Counted from the stretch's first letter, positions 1-13,700 are shown. The stretch: DNA of 64,000 nucleotides from Lutjanus erythropterus (GCA_020091685.1 CM034595.1:12390525-12454524), one strand, 5' to 3'. Program-made: numbers and translations. Notes: generated by a model from the letters alone, not told the origin.

Positions 1-2243
1 CTCTTCTTTCCACTGGTGGAAAAAAAAAAGTTTTTTCCACAGCTTGAGTGGATTTTAGGGAGTGTAAATATTGAAGTATTGAAAGTAAAAGTTTTCCTTT
101 TGTTTTGTGGCTCATTTCTGACTCTACACTGCTTGTATTTCATCTGTGGTTTGCATTTGGTTGCTGTCAAAGACTTCTGAACTTTGGGAAAAAAAATTGA
201 GTGTTTCAGGCACCTGAACAGATTCAAATGAGATCTAACAAATAGTAATCACAACGTTTAAATCCAGATTTATTATCTGTCTTTCGCCCCTTTAGGATGA
301 GGCATACTTTCCCCACAGATTAAAATTCTTGGGATGAAATACTTAATAATACTTAATAAACTAAATTTCACAGAGTCATCATAACACTGCCTCCATAGTT
401 TCCTGCGGGGTTAAAAGTAATGTTTGTTGTCATTAACCAAAAACTTTTTGGTTAGGCTTATGATAAGGCCATGTTTAGGGTTACCATGACTGTGTTACAT
501 TAGGTACATCATGTGGCAAAACTGAAGCAACTTGCAAAATTATAGTAATGTGTCAACGAAATGACACACAACAGGAAAGTTGCATGACATGGCATGAAAT
601 CACCTGTCACATCTAAAGTTATGTGCCTTACAACTTTAAAGACATTCACATGGGACACAAACCTCAGTCCCCTGGGTAGAAGTCCTGAGACCAGGCTGGT
701 CAGAGTGAGACAGGAAGTCAGCACATGTGATTAAATGTTAATTAAACTTTAATATAAATGGATTTTAATCAACTATTGGTGGTTTGTTCAAAAGTGAAGA
801 GAACAACTCCCATGATCCCATGCTACTTAATGACATCGTCAAATTATGTCTTTTGTTATTGTTTTAATGTGAGAGACCCTAGTAGCAAAAGTTATATAGT
901 GTGTTCAATTGTTTAGTCAATAAAATTAAAAAGTGTGAAAAATACTAACCGCATTTTCCCAGAGCCCAAAGTGACGTCTTCAGATTTCATTTTTATGCAA
1001 CTACCAGTACAAAACCCAAAGACTCTTCATTAACTATCATAAATGACAAAGAAAAACAGCAAATCCTTACAGTCAGAACCAGCAAATGTTTGACATTTTT
1101 GCTTGAAAAGTGACTGAAATGATTGATAGATTCTTGAAATAGCTGGAAATTAGCTTTCTTTCAGTCAGCTAATTGAATAATGGAGTAATCATTGCAGCTC
1201 TTCTTTCCTGTTACAGTTTGATTGGGATCCTTTCATTTTGATGCTTGGTCAGTGCAAAAAAACATCAGGAGAAAACACTATGTGCTGTGAACCTGGTTTC
1301 TTGTGGTTGATTTTTCAACAGATTATAGAATAGCCTAGATTAGTTAAAACTGCTTGCTATAGAAACAGATTTCTGATTTTTATTCATTTTTGGACACAAA
1401 CTCCATCAGCCGTACATAGCTCCTTTCATTCTTGCCATGTTGGATTTCCAGATATCTCTGATAATTTGAATTTCTGAGTGTATTTTGCAAACACCTCCTG
1501 GACAGTTGAACTAATCATTTCCAAATGTGGCGTGCATCATCTCTGGACTCTCACGGATAAAAGCTATAAAACTATTTATTATACTCCATATAGTTTTGCA
1601 GCTAAAGGCCAATGTGTTTTTGGCTCACGTTTGCAAAGAGGCCACAATTTATCAAGTATAATCTTCAGATATCCTACGAATGTTAAAATGTCAAGTTTTA
1701 TATTGAGCAAATCTACGAAGTCAAAGTGCTTAAGTTTATCCGAAGTTGCCATGGTGCTTGGAACCCGCAGCTGTATTTAAATGCTAAAATACTGATCGTA
1801 CATCATGTTGCATCCATGGAACAGCACTGTAGGTATATGGTATGAGTTGCTGAGAAATGGTGGAGATGAGCAGAAAATTACTGGGGCGTTCCACGAGAAC
1901 ATTAACCTTTCTCTCTGAAAGAGTGAATAAAGATGGGCGCAAGAAGAAGAGCTGGCAAGAAACGTAAACCACATGCTCGTCTTCTATAGTGCCTGCCCAG
2001 AGAGTGATAAAGTCCATCCTCATGAGTCATCGATGAACTCCCATAGTGCTTCCATTCCTGAGTGTCATAAAGTCCTTTTACACCTGCGCTGATCAACCGT
2101 GGTGTATGAAGCGAGTATCACCGTCAGGAGAATCAAAGGCAGATGCTGAGCGGTGATCCATGTCAGCAGAAAGTGCCAGTTTTGATTTAAGAAAAAAAAA
2201 ACAGAAAAGATGATGATGAGAGAGGATTGGTTTTAGTCTTTTT
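1..2243. other. Non-coding, upstream intron or 5' flank of rspo2
   Basis: This is AT-rich single-copy-looking sequence. Short open frames here lack codon structure or any recognisable domain. I see no repeat that I can name and no exon. Confidence 0.5.
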
Positions 2244-2244
2244 G

Positions 2245-3076
2245 CATGTGTAGAGTTTTATCCATCTTGATTTTTTTGCTTTGAGTTACAGAGGTATCAG
2301 CCGTAGAGATGTCTGCCTTCTCTCCAGTATAATGGAACTAGATGGCCCTCAGCTTGTGGTGTTCAAAGCACCAAAACATTTATTTAAATATTTCAAAACC
2401 AGTGTCCCTTTCCAAAACTCAGGACCTAACCCGGGATTTCCACCAGATGCGGCTTTGTAACATCGCATGTGTGCTGCGGTTTTGTTCCGTCATACAAGCG
2501 ACTGCAATTTCCACCAGCAGCATTTCAGAAGCGTGGTGTGTATTCTCCACGGAGCGGAGCGCTGCAGCACTTCTGGTGGAAATACAAGAATTGTCTAGAA
2601 TGGCTGTGAATCGGCTCAAGTGCCGCGGCGCAGCTGTGACACTGCGCTGCCGCACCTGTGGGACATTAGGGGTTAGTCAAGATAAGATATCCACAGACTT
2701 TGTTGAGAGCAGTTTCATGTAGGGACTACTTTCATTCAACTAGAAAGAAAGTAGTTCCAGTATTTTCTACTGCAGAAAGAAAGTAGTTCCTGTATGAAAC
2801 TGTTCACAACAAGGTCAGTGCATTATTTTGATTAAACTGGTCATGATTTTTGAAAAGAGACACTGGTTTTGAGTTTCTCAAATGTATTTTTTTTGGTGCT
2901 TTGAGCACCACAGGTCAAGTGCCATTTATATTCATTATATTGGAGAGAAGACAGACATCTCTGCAGCTGATAGCTATCAAAACTCTGCAACTCACACCAA
3001 CAAAATCTAGATGAATAAATAGCACTGCAGATGAGGGGAAAAATCTGTATTTTTGATTTTGGTGTGAATTGTCCCT
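2245..3076. mobile_element. Fold-back MITE with a nested insertion
   Basis: The left arm (from about 2245) and the right arm (to 3076) are reverse complements around a centre near 2740, where a motif of the type GAAAGAAAGTAGTTCC occurs in both directions. The same family occurs at 51033-51658 and, shortened, at 52848-53246. The intact family starts AGGGACAGTTCACCCC next to TTAA. Here the outer left end is lost, and the right end reads GTCCCT followed by TTCG rather than TTAA. An unrelated piece of about 243 bp (2428-2670) interrupts the left arm. It carries no coding capacity and is an old, diverged copy. Confidence 0.75.
2428..2670. mobile_element. Small GC-rich element nested in the fold-back MITE
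   Basis: This stretch breaks the left arm of the surrounding fold-back element. The flanks match the uninterrupted copy at 51033 (…CCTAGTTACTCAAG…). It is richer in CpG than its host, begins near TAACCCGGG and ends near AGGGGTTA, and holds an inverted pair TTTCCACCAG / CTGGTGGAAA. It looks like a short non-autonomous DNA transposon. I cannot assign the superfamily because no clean target duplication is visible. Confidence 0.5.
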
Positions 3077-4412
3077 TTCGGGGAAAATCCCACTCAGTGT
3101 GTGATGTTTCATTCATTATGTTGTGATGAAGTGCTGCAATTTACACTATTTTTTAGTGTAACTACTTAACAGCTGTGGCATTAATATATAAACTGCACCA
3201 CCAAAAATAAAGCATTTCTATAAATGCAGCTAACCAACAGCTATTTTTAAATGTGTGGATTTTTCCCTCCCTGGAACCAAAGTTTAACCTGATTAGAGGT
3301 TTGCATAGTTTTAGTGCATTGTTGAAGCTATGTTGACAATGACTGCGAACAGATATTCCGTTGTTTTCAAAGCCCGACTGAGCTGTAAAACATTTTATGG
3401 GACCGCAAGCCGCAGTGAAGAGGCAATGCCGTTGCTTGACCACCACATCAAGGTCATTCTCTCTGTTTTGTTCCTCCTATGTGACCATACAGCTTTCCAT
3501 GGCGGTCACATGTCTGCTGTGGTCAAGGGTTTTAAAGCATCCATCAATGTGGCAGAAAGTGTTAAAAGACTGCAGCACATGCCGTGAGATTAGGTCAGCC
3601 GGGGCACCTTTTATTTCTAATTTTCCTCAAACAGGAATTATGAGGTCTCTTTCACATCAGGGGATCCAGATGTGGGATTTGACCCAGGACATGGGATTTA
3701 AGTCATAATCCATCATAAAGATGTTAATAAGGAAGTGAACTAACCTAGGGTCTTCATATAGAGTTTGGAAAGAGCGCCGGGGCGAGAGGCACGTTGAGTT
3801 CAGCTGGACAGATGGGTGAAAGGTGTTGACAGCATTTCCAGATTGACTCAAGAAACGCTGTCAGTGTCTCTATTTGACTGACTGCAGGTTCAGAACACAG
3901 AGACAGAAAGTATCAATACACACTGTGCAGTTTACATTTACATTTTCTTCAGCTATGTAATTTCATCAAATAAGCTGTTTGAACAGATTACACTTTTTTT
4001 TTTTTTTTACAGAAATTTAATGTGGGCTAAACTAAGACAGAGTTAGTGGCAACTTTGACCCTAACAAGCAAAGCCATCCACTTGAAAAGAGATGATCTTT
4101 TTCATAAGAAATAACACAGTCTGTGTTTTCTTACCAAGTAGAGTTAATGAACAACGGCTTGCTGTCACAGCCTTAGTTGGTCTGGTGGGACCAGTAGATA
4201 ATGGTGGTTAAGTTAGCTAACATTAACAAATTTCAGGTTAATATTGTTGTCAAATAAACATCATTAAATTCTTTAACTTCTTAGGTTGTCTAGTTTAGCT
4301 ACTGTTACAATAGCTAGTAACAAATGTAGGCTACTAAACAGTATTGTAGCAATTAGCCAGATGTCATGATTCACCAGTGGTAGCCGTTAAGCAAAAGTTA
4401 CAGTTATGGTTT
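3077..4412. other. Non-coding, nothing recognised
   Basis: Single-copy-looking intronic sequence with a short poly-T run near 3992-4008. No exon, RNA gene or nameable repeat is seen. Confidence 0.5.
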
Positions 4413-5060
4413 TAAAGAATAGTTTGACATTTTGGGAAATATGCTCATTCAGTTTCTTGCTGAGAGTTAGATTAGAAGAACAATACCACTCTCACATCTG
4501 CACTGTGCTGGTGCCCACAGCCAGTTAGCTTAGTTTAGCATAAAGAAGCATAAACTGAGCAAAATTCCTAGCCTGGCTTTTTCCAAATTGCAAACAAGAT
4601 CCGCCTCTGATTCTCACTGACTAACCCTTTCTATTGTGTTTGTTCAAGATTTATATAAAACTAAATTTAAGAATGGATAATTAGCCATTTAATGGGAGAT
4701 GATGCTGCCTTCTGATGGAACTCATGAACTCGTGGTTACGACATGGAACGTTTTGTACATGACATGCTTGGCGTTCAAGCGCTCAAGTCGTGAGAACACT
4801 GCAGCTAGGCAACAGCAACATGGACGGCAAAACTGTCGCCGTCAAAAAAGCCATTGAGGCTAACTATTTAGCAAGGTAATAGCAGATAACATAATACTGG
4901 AAATGCAAAAACATAAGGAAAAGATGAGGCTGTTCCATCTACCAAAAAAATAATTACCATGGTGTCCACTATTTCTGAAAACGACTTGAATGCAGCATTA
5001 GTGCTAGGCTACTTCTTGTCTGGGAGCAGTTTCCAGGCAACCAGCAGAGACTCCATTAAG
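4413..5060. mobile_element. Teleost interspersed repeat, interrupted
   Basis: The left part (4413-4590) reads TTTGACATTTTGGGAAATA, then a GAGAGTTAGAT-type box, then GTTAGCTTAG, and ends near a GCCTGGCT motif. From memory this order marks a very common percomorph repeat. The right part (about 4985-5060, with CTGGGAGCAGTTTCCAGGCAA) resembles the far end of the same family. About 400 bp of unrelated sequence lies between them, so the copy is interrupted or rearranged. A related fold-back version lies at 8529-8909. Confidence 0.6.
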
Positions 5061-6756
5061 TTGGATGGTCTTAATCTTCTCATTGAACTCATCACAAAAA
5101 GAAAACCAACAAGCGTAGCCTATTTCCCAAAATGTCGACATATTTCTTTAATAACAAGCACTTTGTATGATGGTGATGTGATCACTCAGTGAGTCAAATG
5201 TATGGTTTTCTCACCTGCATGTGACTGTGGCTCAACCTGTTGAATCACACCAAAGTAAATTACCTCGAGCTTCTGTTTTATTGTTGCACTAAAAAGTGAA
5301 GCTTTAAATTGGCCTCCCATTTTCCAGTTTCCCGTTTGAACCGTGGCTGCCTGTTTTACCCATTCACTATATAAACCGCCACCCTTTCAAGTGAAGGTTC
5401 AAATCTGTGCGCTGCCCGCCGCCTCGCCCGGTGGATCTGTGTCACAGGAACACTTTGGCCGAGCTAATACATCTGACAGCAAATGTGTTTGCTCAGTCTC
5501 ATGCTGCAAAATCATTATAAGCAGCAGGACTGTCCTAAATTATAAACATGTGCTTACAGTATGATCTGTTAAAGTAAACTGGGGAAAAAAACGTAGATCC
5601 TAAAACCTGACTATTTCCAGCTGGAATAGAGTCAGAGGCAACTCCAACATATTTTCTGCTAAATTGGAACAGAAATGTGCCTTCAGCGCACAGGCCTGAA
5701 GTACCCCCCCTCTTACCCTTTCTGTTTTTTCTCCGCAATCTTTGAGCTAAGTGCAACTTCCAGCTCCATGACAAATAAAGTCACGGGCCTGAAAAGCGGG
5801 TGGCTTGATGTCATTTTTCCGTGAACCAGCTTTTTAACAAGCTTGAAGAATGTTGAGACGGTGCAGCGGCTGGTGAACTCTGAGCAGGAGGGTTGACACT
5901 GTTGGCTCTCCTGCCTTTTACTGCTACAGAGTGTAAGCCCGGGTAGTTACGTGGTTTCGACACAGAGCCAGAAAGCGGCTGTTTGCTTCTTATGGTTCGG
6001 TCCGCCGCCCGCCGGCTGGTGGCTGCAGTGCTGCTCTGTCCCGTATCTGCCCTTTCTCCTTCTCTCCCAAGCTTTCTCTTTTCCCTCTAAAGTGGAGCAG
6101 CAGTAAGCTTATACCATCATTTAGGGGGAACAAGGGAGGTGGACAATAAACAATAATTGTCTCAGTGCCACGAGGAAAGCGTATAATTCTGTTGGTGAAT
6201 GTGATGCTTTCCACATGAGAGCACAAATCTTCCTGACCTGCTGCTGCTATGTAACTCCAAATCTTGAGGTTTGCCATCGCTGCCTCGTCACCATATGACA
6301 TTTATAGTTACTATTATAGACGTAGTGAATAAATGAATAACTTTTTTGTTTTATTTCTCGATGACACCACACTTTCTCACATAGGCTGTACTGTAAAGAA
6401 TCTTTTCTAAACAATGGACAGTGTGGCTGCTGGTTAGTTGCATTCACAGTCTGTATTATTAGATTTACATACCAGGGCCCCTTGGAGAAATGGAGGAGAG
6501 TTGTGAGAATAGAAACAGTTGTGTTTTAATATAAGCTCTTGTCTTCCATACGCTGGTTTTTGGAGTTCACTGCTGCGTTATGATATTGCCTCAGCAGTCT
6601 ACCAGCTGGTATTCTGTGATATCGTCCTTATCCATTTACAATGATACGTGACAAGATAAACCAGAGTTTAATCAAAACAACCATCTCACAAGCCTCCATT
6701 ATATGCCTCTGCGCCCAGTATCATCTACTAATGTGGATAAATTTCACTTTTTGTAT
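5061..6756. other. Non-coding, nothing recognised
   Basis: Single-copy-looking sequence, somewhat richer in GC near 5870-6060. No exon with acceptable splice sites or recognisable protein sequence is seen. Confidence 0.45.
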
Positions 6757-7400
6757 CACTCTTGGAAATAAGGGTTCCAAGATTCTGCCTTAAAGGCTAA
6801 GGTTCTGTCAAGAACCATTTACTTCTGAAGAAGCCTTTATGAAAATGGGTTTGTCAAGAGTTCCATCAAGCAACATTTTCATCCAAAGAGCCCTCTTTGG
6901 AAGAAAGAGTTGTTTAAGGATTGTTGAAATCCTAGAAAAATTATTTAGTCAAGAGTCTTTGTACTGTAATATAAAAGGGGTTCTCAGTAAAAACCCCCGG
7001 GTGGGTTCTAGATAAAACCTTTGGAATATAAAAAGGTTCTCATTCCATATAAAACCTTTGGAATATAAAATGGATGGGTTGGATGTAAAAACCCCCGGTT
7101 GGGTTCTAGATAAAACCCTTGAAATATAGAAAGTTTCTAGGTAGAACCTCTTGGATGGGTTCTACATAAAACCCTTGGAATATAAAAAAGCTTGCAGCAG
7201 AACCTGCTGGGTGGGTTCCTGTTAGCACCAATAGAAGGTGGAAAGGTTTTGGATGGAAAATAACTTTTTTTTTGGAAGTAAGAGTTCTTCTTGGATTGTG
7301 AAATCTTTGATTGCCTCTCTTATCAAGGGTTCTTTGTACAATAATATTGTTGGGACAAGCCAAAAGAACCTTGTGGTTCTATTAAACATTTGTATGAGTG
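6757..7400. mobile_element. GGTTCT-rich MITE with internal tandem units
   Basis: The left end reads CACTCTTGGAAATAAGGGTT and the right end, reverse-complemented, reads CACTCATACAAATGTTTAAT, giving short imperfect inverted ends. The interior (about 6975-7200) contains three to four degraded units of roughly 60 bp with GGTTCTAGATAAAACC and TTGGAATATAAA. A related element with the same CACTCT ends lies at 62631-63282. No coding capacity and no clear target duplication are seen. Confidence 0.65.
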
Positions 7401-8528
7401 ACCCACTATTTGAGTTTTTTACAGGGGAAAAAGATCAATAGTGTCATAAAAGTAGTGGCAGCAGGTTAAAGAGGAGATGACTGGATGGAGTTTGGTCTTA
7501 AAGAAAATATCCTCTGTACTCACAGACGCTCCTGTGACTGACGTGAGCAGCTGAGAGGTGACAAAGAGGCATGTAACTGCTTTTTTTATACCTTTTTCAG
7601 ATATGGCAGACCACAAAAAAATCCAGATCTGATGGCAATGTACATGAATAGGAATGTTTTGCCATTACTTAATCCCATTTTGTCCATAAAACATGAAACA
7701 TGCTACTAAAACCTGAAGGATTTGATGCAACTTTTATTAAAAATCAGACATGGTCTGGTATTGTTTATATTATACTATATGCCTAATACCATAATGCATT
7801 TTCTTTACGTTATTTTTTTAGCATTATAATAAAATTGTCAAATTTAAAGACCTGAAAATGGTTACAAAGTATCAGTTTTCAGCAGCCCTGGTCCTTAAAA
7901 CGGTTTTTTTTAACCGAAGTTGGTTTGCAAGAGCCCACATCAGTGAAACCCTATGTAAGAATGTCTTCTGGTTCTCAATGTTAAGTTCGGGGCTCTAAAA
8001 GAAACACAAAAATTATGTGCAATTTGCCTTGTTAGGGTTTCGGGTTGCAGAGAGTTGGAATGGGTCAATGTGAATGATTTCATGGGTAACGGTAGGTGAG
8101 TGGAAGGCAGGAAGTTAGCCGGCCGTGGGTGGAACCCCCTTGTATATGTGGAGGTTTTTGGCAGCCCCGAGAGCAGTCTGTCACGCTTGCTTTGGACTCA
8201 TAAAAACGTACCTGAGACAGAGTTTGGGTTTCTGCTGGATCTCACTGCAGCCCTAATTGCTCTTGAGCGGCTTCAGAGCAAACCTCCCAGCAAGCCCATG
8301 GCTGCAGAGTGAAAGTGCTGCGCTCCAAACATGCCGTCATCCTTCATGTTGTGAGCTGTGTGACTGTTTCGCATGAATGAAAGAGCAAAACTTCACCTGA
8401 ACATGCTAGATATTTATCAATGAACATCTGCAAGGCCATTCCACTGTGTATTGTTGATTTTATCATCTAAATGATGATTTTCTTTTAAAAAAAAAAAAAT
8501 CAAATAGTTTAAAAATGATGATGGACAA
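7401..8528. other. Non-coding, nothing recognised
   Basis: Intronic or flanking sequence with no exon or nameable repeat. A run of 13 A lies near 8488-8500. Confidence 0.45.
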
Positions 8529-8909
8529 AATGACATTTTGGGAGTATACATATCAGCTTCTTTGGAAGAGTTAGATGAAAAGATTAATATCACTATCACA
8601 TTTGTACAATGAATATACCTGAAGGTAGCAGGTGTTTAGCTTAACATAAAAATTGGGAAACAGATAGCTTGGCTCTGCTATATATATATATAATATTATG
8701 TAATATATATAATATAAGAACATCCACTACCCAGCACCAGTAAAGCTCATGAAACACATTTTATAATTTGTGTCTCTGTAGGTTACAGAAAAACAAAATG
8801 AAAATCTGTAATTTTTTTGTATGGACCCAAGCTAGTTGTTTTTCCCCATTTCTGGATGTTTTGCTGAGCTAAGCTAAAAGACTACTTGCTGTAGCTTCAT
8901 ATTTACAGG
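8529..8909. mobile_element. Fold-back copy of the TGACATTTTGGGA repeat
   Basis: The left arm starts at TGACATTTTGGGA and runs through GAGTTAGATGA and TTTAGCTTAAC. The right arm runs in reverse through TGAGCTAAGCTAA and TGTAGCTTCATATTTAC, so the element is a palindrome-like composite around a TA-rich centre. The left edge of the duplicated ~8 kb block (8688) falls inside this TA-rich centre. Only the part to the right of that point recurs at 16745-16969. The element is continuous across 8688, so this side is the original junction. Confidence 0.6.
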
Positions 8910-9382
8910 AAACTAAATTGAGTTGCAGGATGTGCATACCAGTATGTCTTGTTGGAAGACCCACCTTTACTCTTCTCTGACTGCCTACACCCTCCAAACA
9001 TTCCAGCTTTCAAATGCTAATGTGTACCAAGTTATGATACTAACTGGCGCTATGAAGAGTTAGGGTTAAGGATAAGGTTGGGATGAGGTTATGGTGGTAA
9101 CATATGGAACAAAATGATAGCTGCCATAGCTAAGCTGCTCTCTTCAATCCTGGCAGTTTGTGTGGTCAGTTAGTGTTGTAACAAAGTAAATGTTAGCTTT
9201 TAGAGAACGGCTGGAAGGTATAGCCAATCAGAGGCAGGGTAGGGGCAGGTCTTCCTGCAAGGCATGCTGGATCTGCCATCCAGTAGGTCAGTTTAGTCCT
9301 CTCCTAATATTTACACACAGACATAAGAGAGACTCTCAAAGAAAGCAAAGAAGCTTATTTTCCAAAATTTCAAAATATACTT

Positions 9383-9634
9383 CAGTGTGGAGGATTTAGT
9401 GGAATGTAGCAACGAGGCCGTAGATTGCAAACAACTGAATACTGCTCGCTAAAATGTGAAAAAGCCCTCACAGAGCCAGTGTATGGTTTGTCCGTCCTGT
9501 AGAAACAAGGCAGTTCAACATGGCGGCTTATTTTCATGTGGTTATACGCACATAAAAATATACTTGTGAATATAATATTCCATTTCTGCCATGTTCTGCC
9601 AATAGATTCCCTAAATCTTACACTCTGGACCTTT
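9383..9634. mobile_element. Percomorph short repeat, internally deleted copy
   Basis: The copy starts near CAGTGTGGAGGATTTAGTGG and ends at CTCTGGACCTTT, as in a common percomorph family that I recall running from GGTCCAGTGTG to CTGGTCCTTT. Compared with 17459-17785 it lacks 73 bp after CATGGCGGC. That segment belongs to the family as I remember it, so this copy carries the deletion. Non-coding. Confidence 0.7.
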
Positions 9635-10712
9635 AAAACACACACATTGTGGCCTTTGTAAATGCAAATTAATAAAGTGATTCCCTTGCATTCAAACTGT
9701 ATTTTTGTGTACATAAAACCATCCTATGTCTAACTGTCACAATATGTTGTTGATGGTTGAGGATATATGATGGGTCCTTCATGTGGTTCAGTACAAGAGC
9801 AGCAGCTTTCTAGCAGCCCTCTGCCTTGCAGACACAACACATTGAGGCACTTATTAAGTCTTTGTATTAAAGGTCTTTGCAGAGGCTTCTCAGTGATGTT
9901 CATATGGACCCTGGCTTTTGTAAATAAATCTCAAGGCTCAGAGGGATCTTCAGATAGTTGTCAGAAGTGGGAACTGCGGATTTGTTTTGTTTCACGCAAT
10001 ATGTTGTCTGTGGTTGAAACCGAACGCCGTTGTTTTGTCGTGTGAAGGGAGTGGCACTTCAGATGGCGTGGACCCTCCTCTCCTCGTCTCGAAAAACATG
10101 GTAAAACCTGGTATGCATAATCTCACAATGAGTGGCTTTTCTGTACGTCTGGGTCACTTCAGTTTCAAAGTGATTGACAGAAGAAACGCTAGACGAGCCA
10201 AGGCATTACATGATCTGTGGGGAAAGATGAAGCCATAGAGGCAGTTGAGCATGTGTCAAAACATGACGCATAGCGTATTTGTAGCAATGGGGTGGATTGT
10301 TTCAGTGTGTCTGCTGTTTGAGGAGAGGGAAAAGACACAATATGCAAAACAAAACCACATCCATAACTCTCGAACACATCCCCAGCACGCTAAACATACA
10401 GCTTTATGTTCACAAATTAGGTTAAGCTGCAATGATCTATAGAGACTCCAGAACTAACACTTAACCCATTTCCTTTGATTTTTCTTCTTTAGTGCCACTT
10501 TAAAACATGGCTGCTACATGCTTTGCAAACTGCTTTCAATTTTCATGCCAATAAAGCACGCTGAAGTGCACTTTTTACTCACAAGCCTCTTCTAAATACT
10601 CTTCAATGGTTTCACTTATGCTCTAAAGGAGCTACTCTTGAAAACATTCCATCGAATTGATGCCTGTTCCATCTCCAGGACATGCATAAATATGCATGAA
10701 AAGTCTATAGAT

Positions 10713-10757
10713 AATGTAATAATAATAACAATAATGATAATGATAATCTAATAATAT
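10713..10757. repeat. AAT/GAT-rich microsatellite
   Basis: Imperfect AATAATAACAATAATGAT-type repeats. The counterpart in the second block is near 18904-18950, with a slightly different unit order. Confidence 0.7.
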
Positions 10758-13700
10758 AAAAAGTTATATTATCAAGCAACGTGTCCTGTACTTCTTTGTG
10801 AAACCATAATAAAACCTACTCTGAACAAAAATCTGAAAAAAATAGAATCCCCACTCTTTCATGCAGTCCTGCTACCTGACACATTCCCTCCTTTGAAAAT
10901 GTGGGACATTATAAGTCGCTTGATCAACAACAAGTAGCATCATTTGAGTCTCCTGAAGGCCATGGGAAGACCAAAAGAAAATGCTAAAAACTCATAATCT
11001 TGCAATTCTGTCTCTGTGTTTGGTCATATTTTAAGTGTGATGGGGTTAATCTCAATGTTCAGTTGTGTTACCTAATTATTATTTTTAGATGTTAGCATAT
11101 AATTTTAAAAGATATTTTTACTAAACGACTTGAAAGTGTTAAGACTTCTTAGGTAATTAGTCCCTTCAGGAAGTTGTATTGTTGCAATCCAAACAGTTTA
11201 AGTAAATTCAACTTATCTCTGTGAATTCTGCACAATCTTGCAATTTTGTCCAATCAATGCAACTTTTCCACAAATATGACCAATCATCATAGCTTCCTGC
11301 AAGCTCCATCAATCATAGCAGTGCCCTGCACAAACATCATACATGTACATGCCTAAATGATCTATTATTTAGTATTTTCTTGTATTTTCAATTTTTAAAA
11401 TTGTGACACAAACACAAGGTTTATTGACATTGTTATTAGTTTAGTTTTAGTTTATTACTTTATTTTTCAGGAGAGCACATATTAATAACATTTCTGAAAA
11501 TATGAGTTAATAAAGGCTAATTTTTATTTTCATATATCAATATCCACCTTTTTGTGCAAAAAAAAATGGCAACATTGTTTTGCAGTTTTCACCTCCTCCT
11601 GCATTTGCAAAAAGCACCTTGAACACTGCAACACGTGTTACAACTTTAGAAAAGCTGCCGTGAAATCAAATATTTTTAGGCTAAGACAATCCCTAAAAAA
11701 AGCTAAATCCTAGACGGCCTGACTGATGCAATGTGTTTTGCTAATGCTATACTAAAAACAGTCCTGTTACTTTCAATCCTGTTATGAAAAATGCATGATC
11801 GTCATTTAGAAACCATGTAAAATATAAATAAAATGGCTTGAGATTGACCATGACACATTTGAATAGTTAAATATGTGTTATAAGATACAGTGCTGAAAAA
11901 GATAAATTATTAAGTGTAACTTTGAAATGTTATAACATTCAAATGGCACTGATTCAGTGGAATGGCTTCTTATATTTCTACTCAAAAAATCTGATTCAGA
12001 TGAATGAGTGTTTTAAGAATGGCTAAAACCTGCTGGCAGCCGACAGATTGATGTAAAGTGCGCTAGACATTGTGCCGGTAGTGTAGGACGAGTTGACAGC
12101 TGCTCCAGACGCTGTGAATTGTGGCCTCCTTCCTGACATACCTGTGGCCTGAACCCCAAACCTTTCCACAGACACACACAAGCTAATCTCCCAAGATCAG
12201 CACCAAAAAGACTTTCTCTCTCCACCCTGCACAGCCCTCTCCTTCCCCTTTTTTCCCCACCAAATCTTACGCTAATTCCAGGATGTGGGATCTGCTGCAT
12301 TCACAAAGTGATTATGTTATCCTCAATCAGCGTGCATTGTAGATTAGCAACAGCAAAACAAAAGTTTGACAACAAAGAGTGAGCAGGACTCATGAGCCAG
12401 AGACATGAAGAGGTTTTTCAGTGACTGTATTTTGCCGCTGATTGACTGGCGGTGATCTAAGACACCACAGGCCCTGATTTTATTTTTTCTATTGTTGGGA
12501 TAGTATTGTTAGCACACTGTTAATAGTTATAGAGTTGAGCTGGAGAAATAAGCTTTCCAGCCTCACAGTTCTTGATTTTGCCATTTGGCTTTCCCCTTCT
12601 GTCAGTGTTGTGTTCGAGTTTGGCGAGGCAGAGGAGCGAATGTGACCAAGTTAATGTGAATGTCAGTTTGCTGTAAACACATCCAGACTGTATATTCTAC
12701 AGAAATATATGGTTAAGAATGAGGTTTGGGCTAATGATGCAGTTTAGTTTTACTGAATGGAAGGATTGACAGGATGAAATACGAGATATATTTGAGAAAT
12801 TATGTTTGTGGTGTAACTTTAATACAGCTGTAACATTTTAATAAAAGTGACATTTACTGTTTTAGCATGTTTTAATTTAAGTATTTTTATAAGAAAATAT
12901 AAAAAATATGAGCATGCAGTGAAACCTCTTAAAGTGATGGTGTCTGTCCAGGTCATTTTTTCTTTATGTCATGCAGATTACCTTCTAAATGACATTTGTA
13001 TATTTATTACATGAATATAAAGCGATAAAACTGACAGCTTCACTATAGTGAAATGTATATAGATGTGTATACCAAATTTTATTGACTGTTTCAAAATACA
13101 GTACAGCTGTTTCAACGCTTTTTAAATTACAGTAAAATTAAATTACTGTAGGGAGAGCGGGCATCTTGTTACATGGGCAAGTTGGCAGACTGGTTATATC
13201 TACAACCAACTGGTGCTATCTAAAAGAATCTAACAGTTTTATGTACAACTCCCTGTTCTGAAGTCATTTTGTTCTTAACATGCAGTATATGTCACTATAA
13301 TCTAAGGTCAGAACTTTTCTTTTTACCCATAAAGTAAAGGAAACCTAAACTACACTATTTATATAATTTGTGTGTTAATTTGCACCAATTTTGGAAAAAG
13401 TAGAGAGGAGAAAGGTGCATTTTGATACCTATACCAAAGTCCTGTAGTAAAGCTACCTTGTGGTATACCTCGCAATAGCACACACGTCTCTCTGGGGCAC
13501 GTTGCTTCAGTGCTTTTTAAATTTTCACATGTGATGATTTGCATATGCATAACTGCAGCCTTAAAGAAGCTGACTTTGCTAACTGCAAGTTGCTATGCAG
13601 CACGTAAATAGCAGTGTGTGGTGGTTGATGTACTGCTTCACACAGTATGAGCAGTAGTAATTAAATTGTCAAATGATGTGGCCACATGGTAGAAAAATGG

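Noticed and set aside
5394-5404. GGTTCAAATCT, a possible tRNA or SINE B-box
   Set aside because: No matching A-box at the proper distance and no cloverleaf-forming flanks.
12737-12769. ATGCAGTTT, like the start of the RSPO2 signal-peptide exon
   Set aside because: The frame stops after ten codons, has no hydrophobic signal core and no donor site; the same sequence recurs in the second block.
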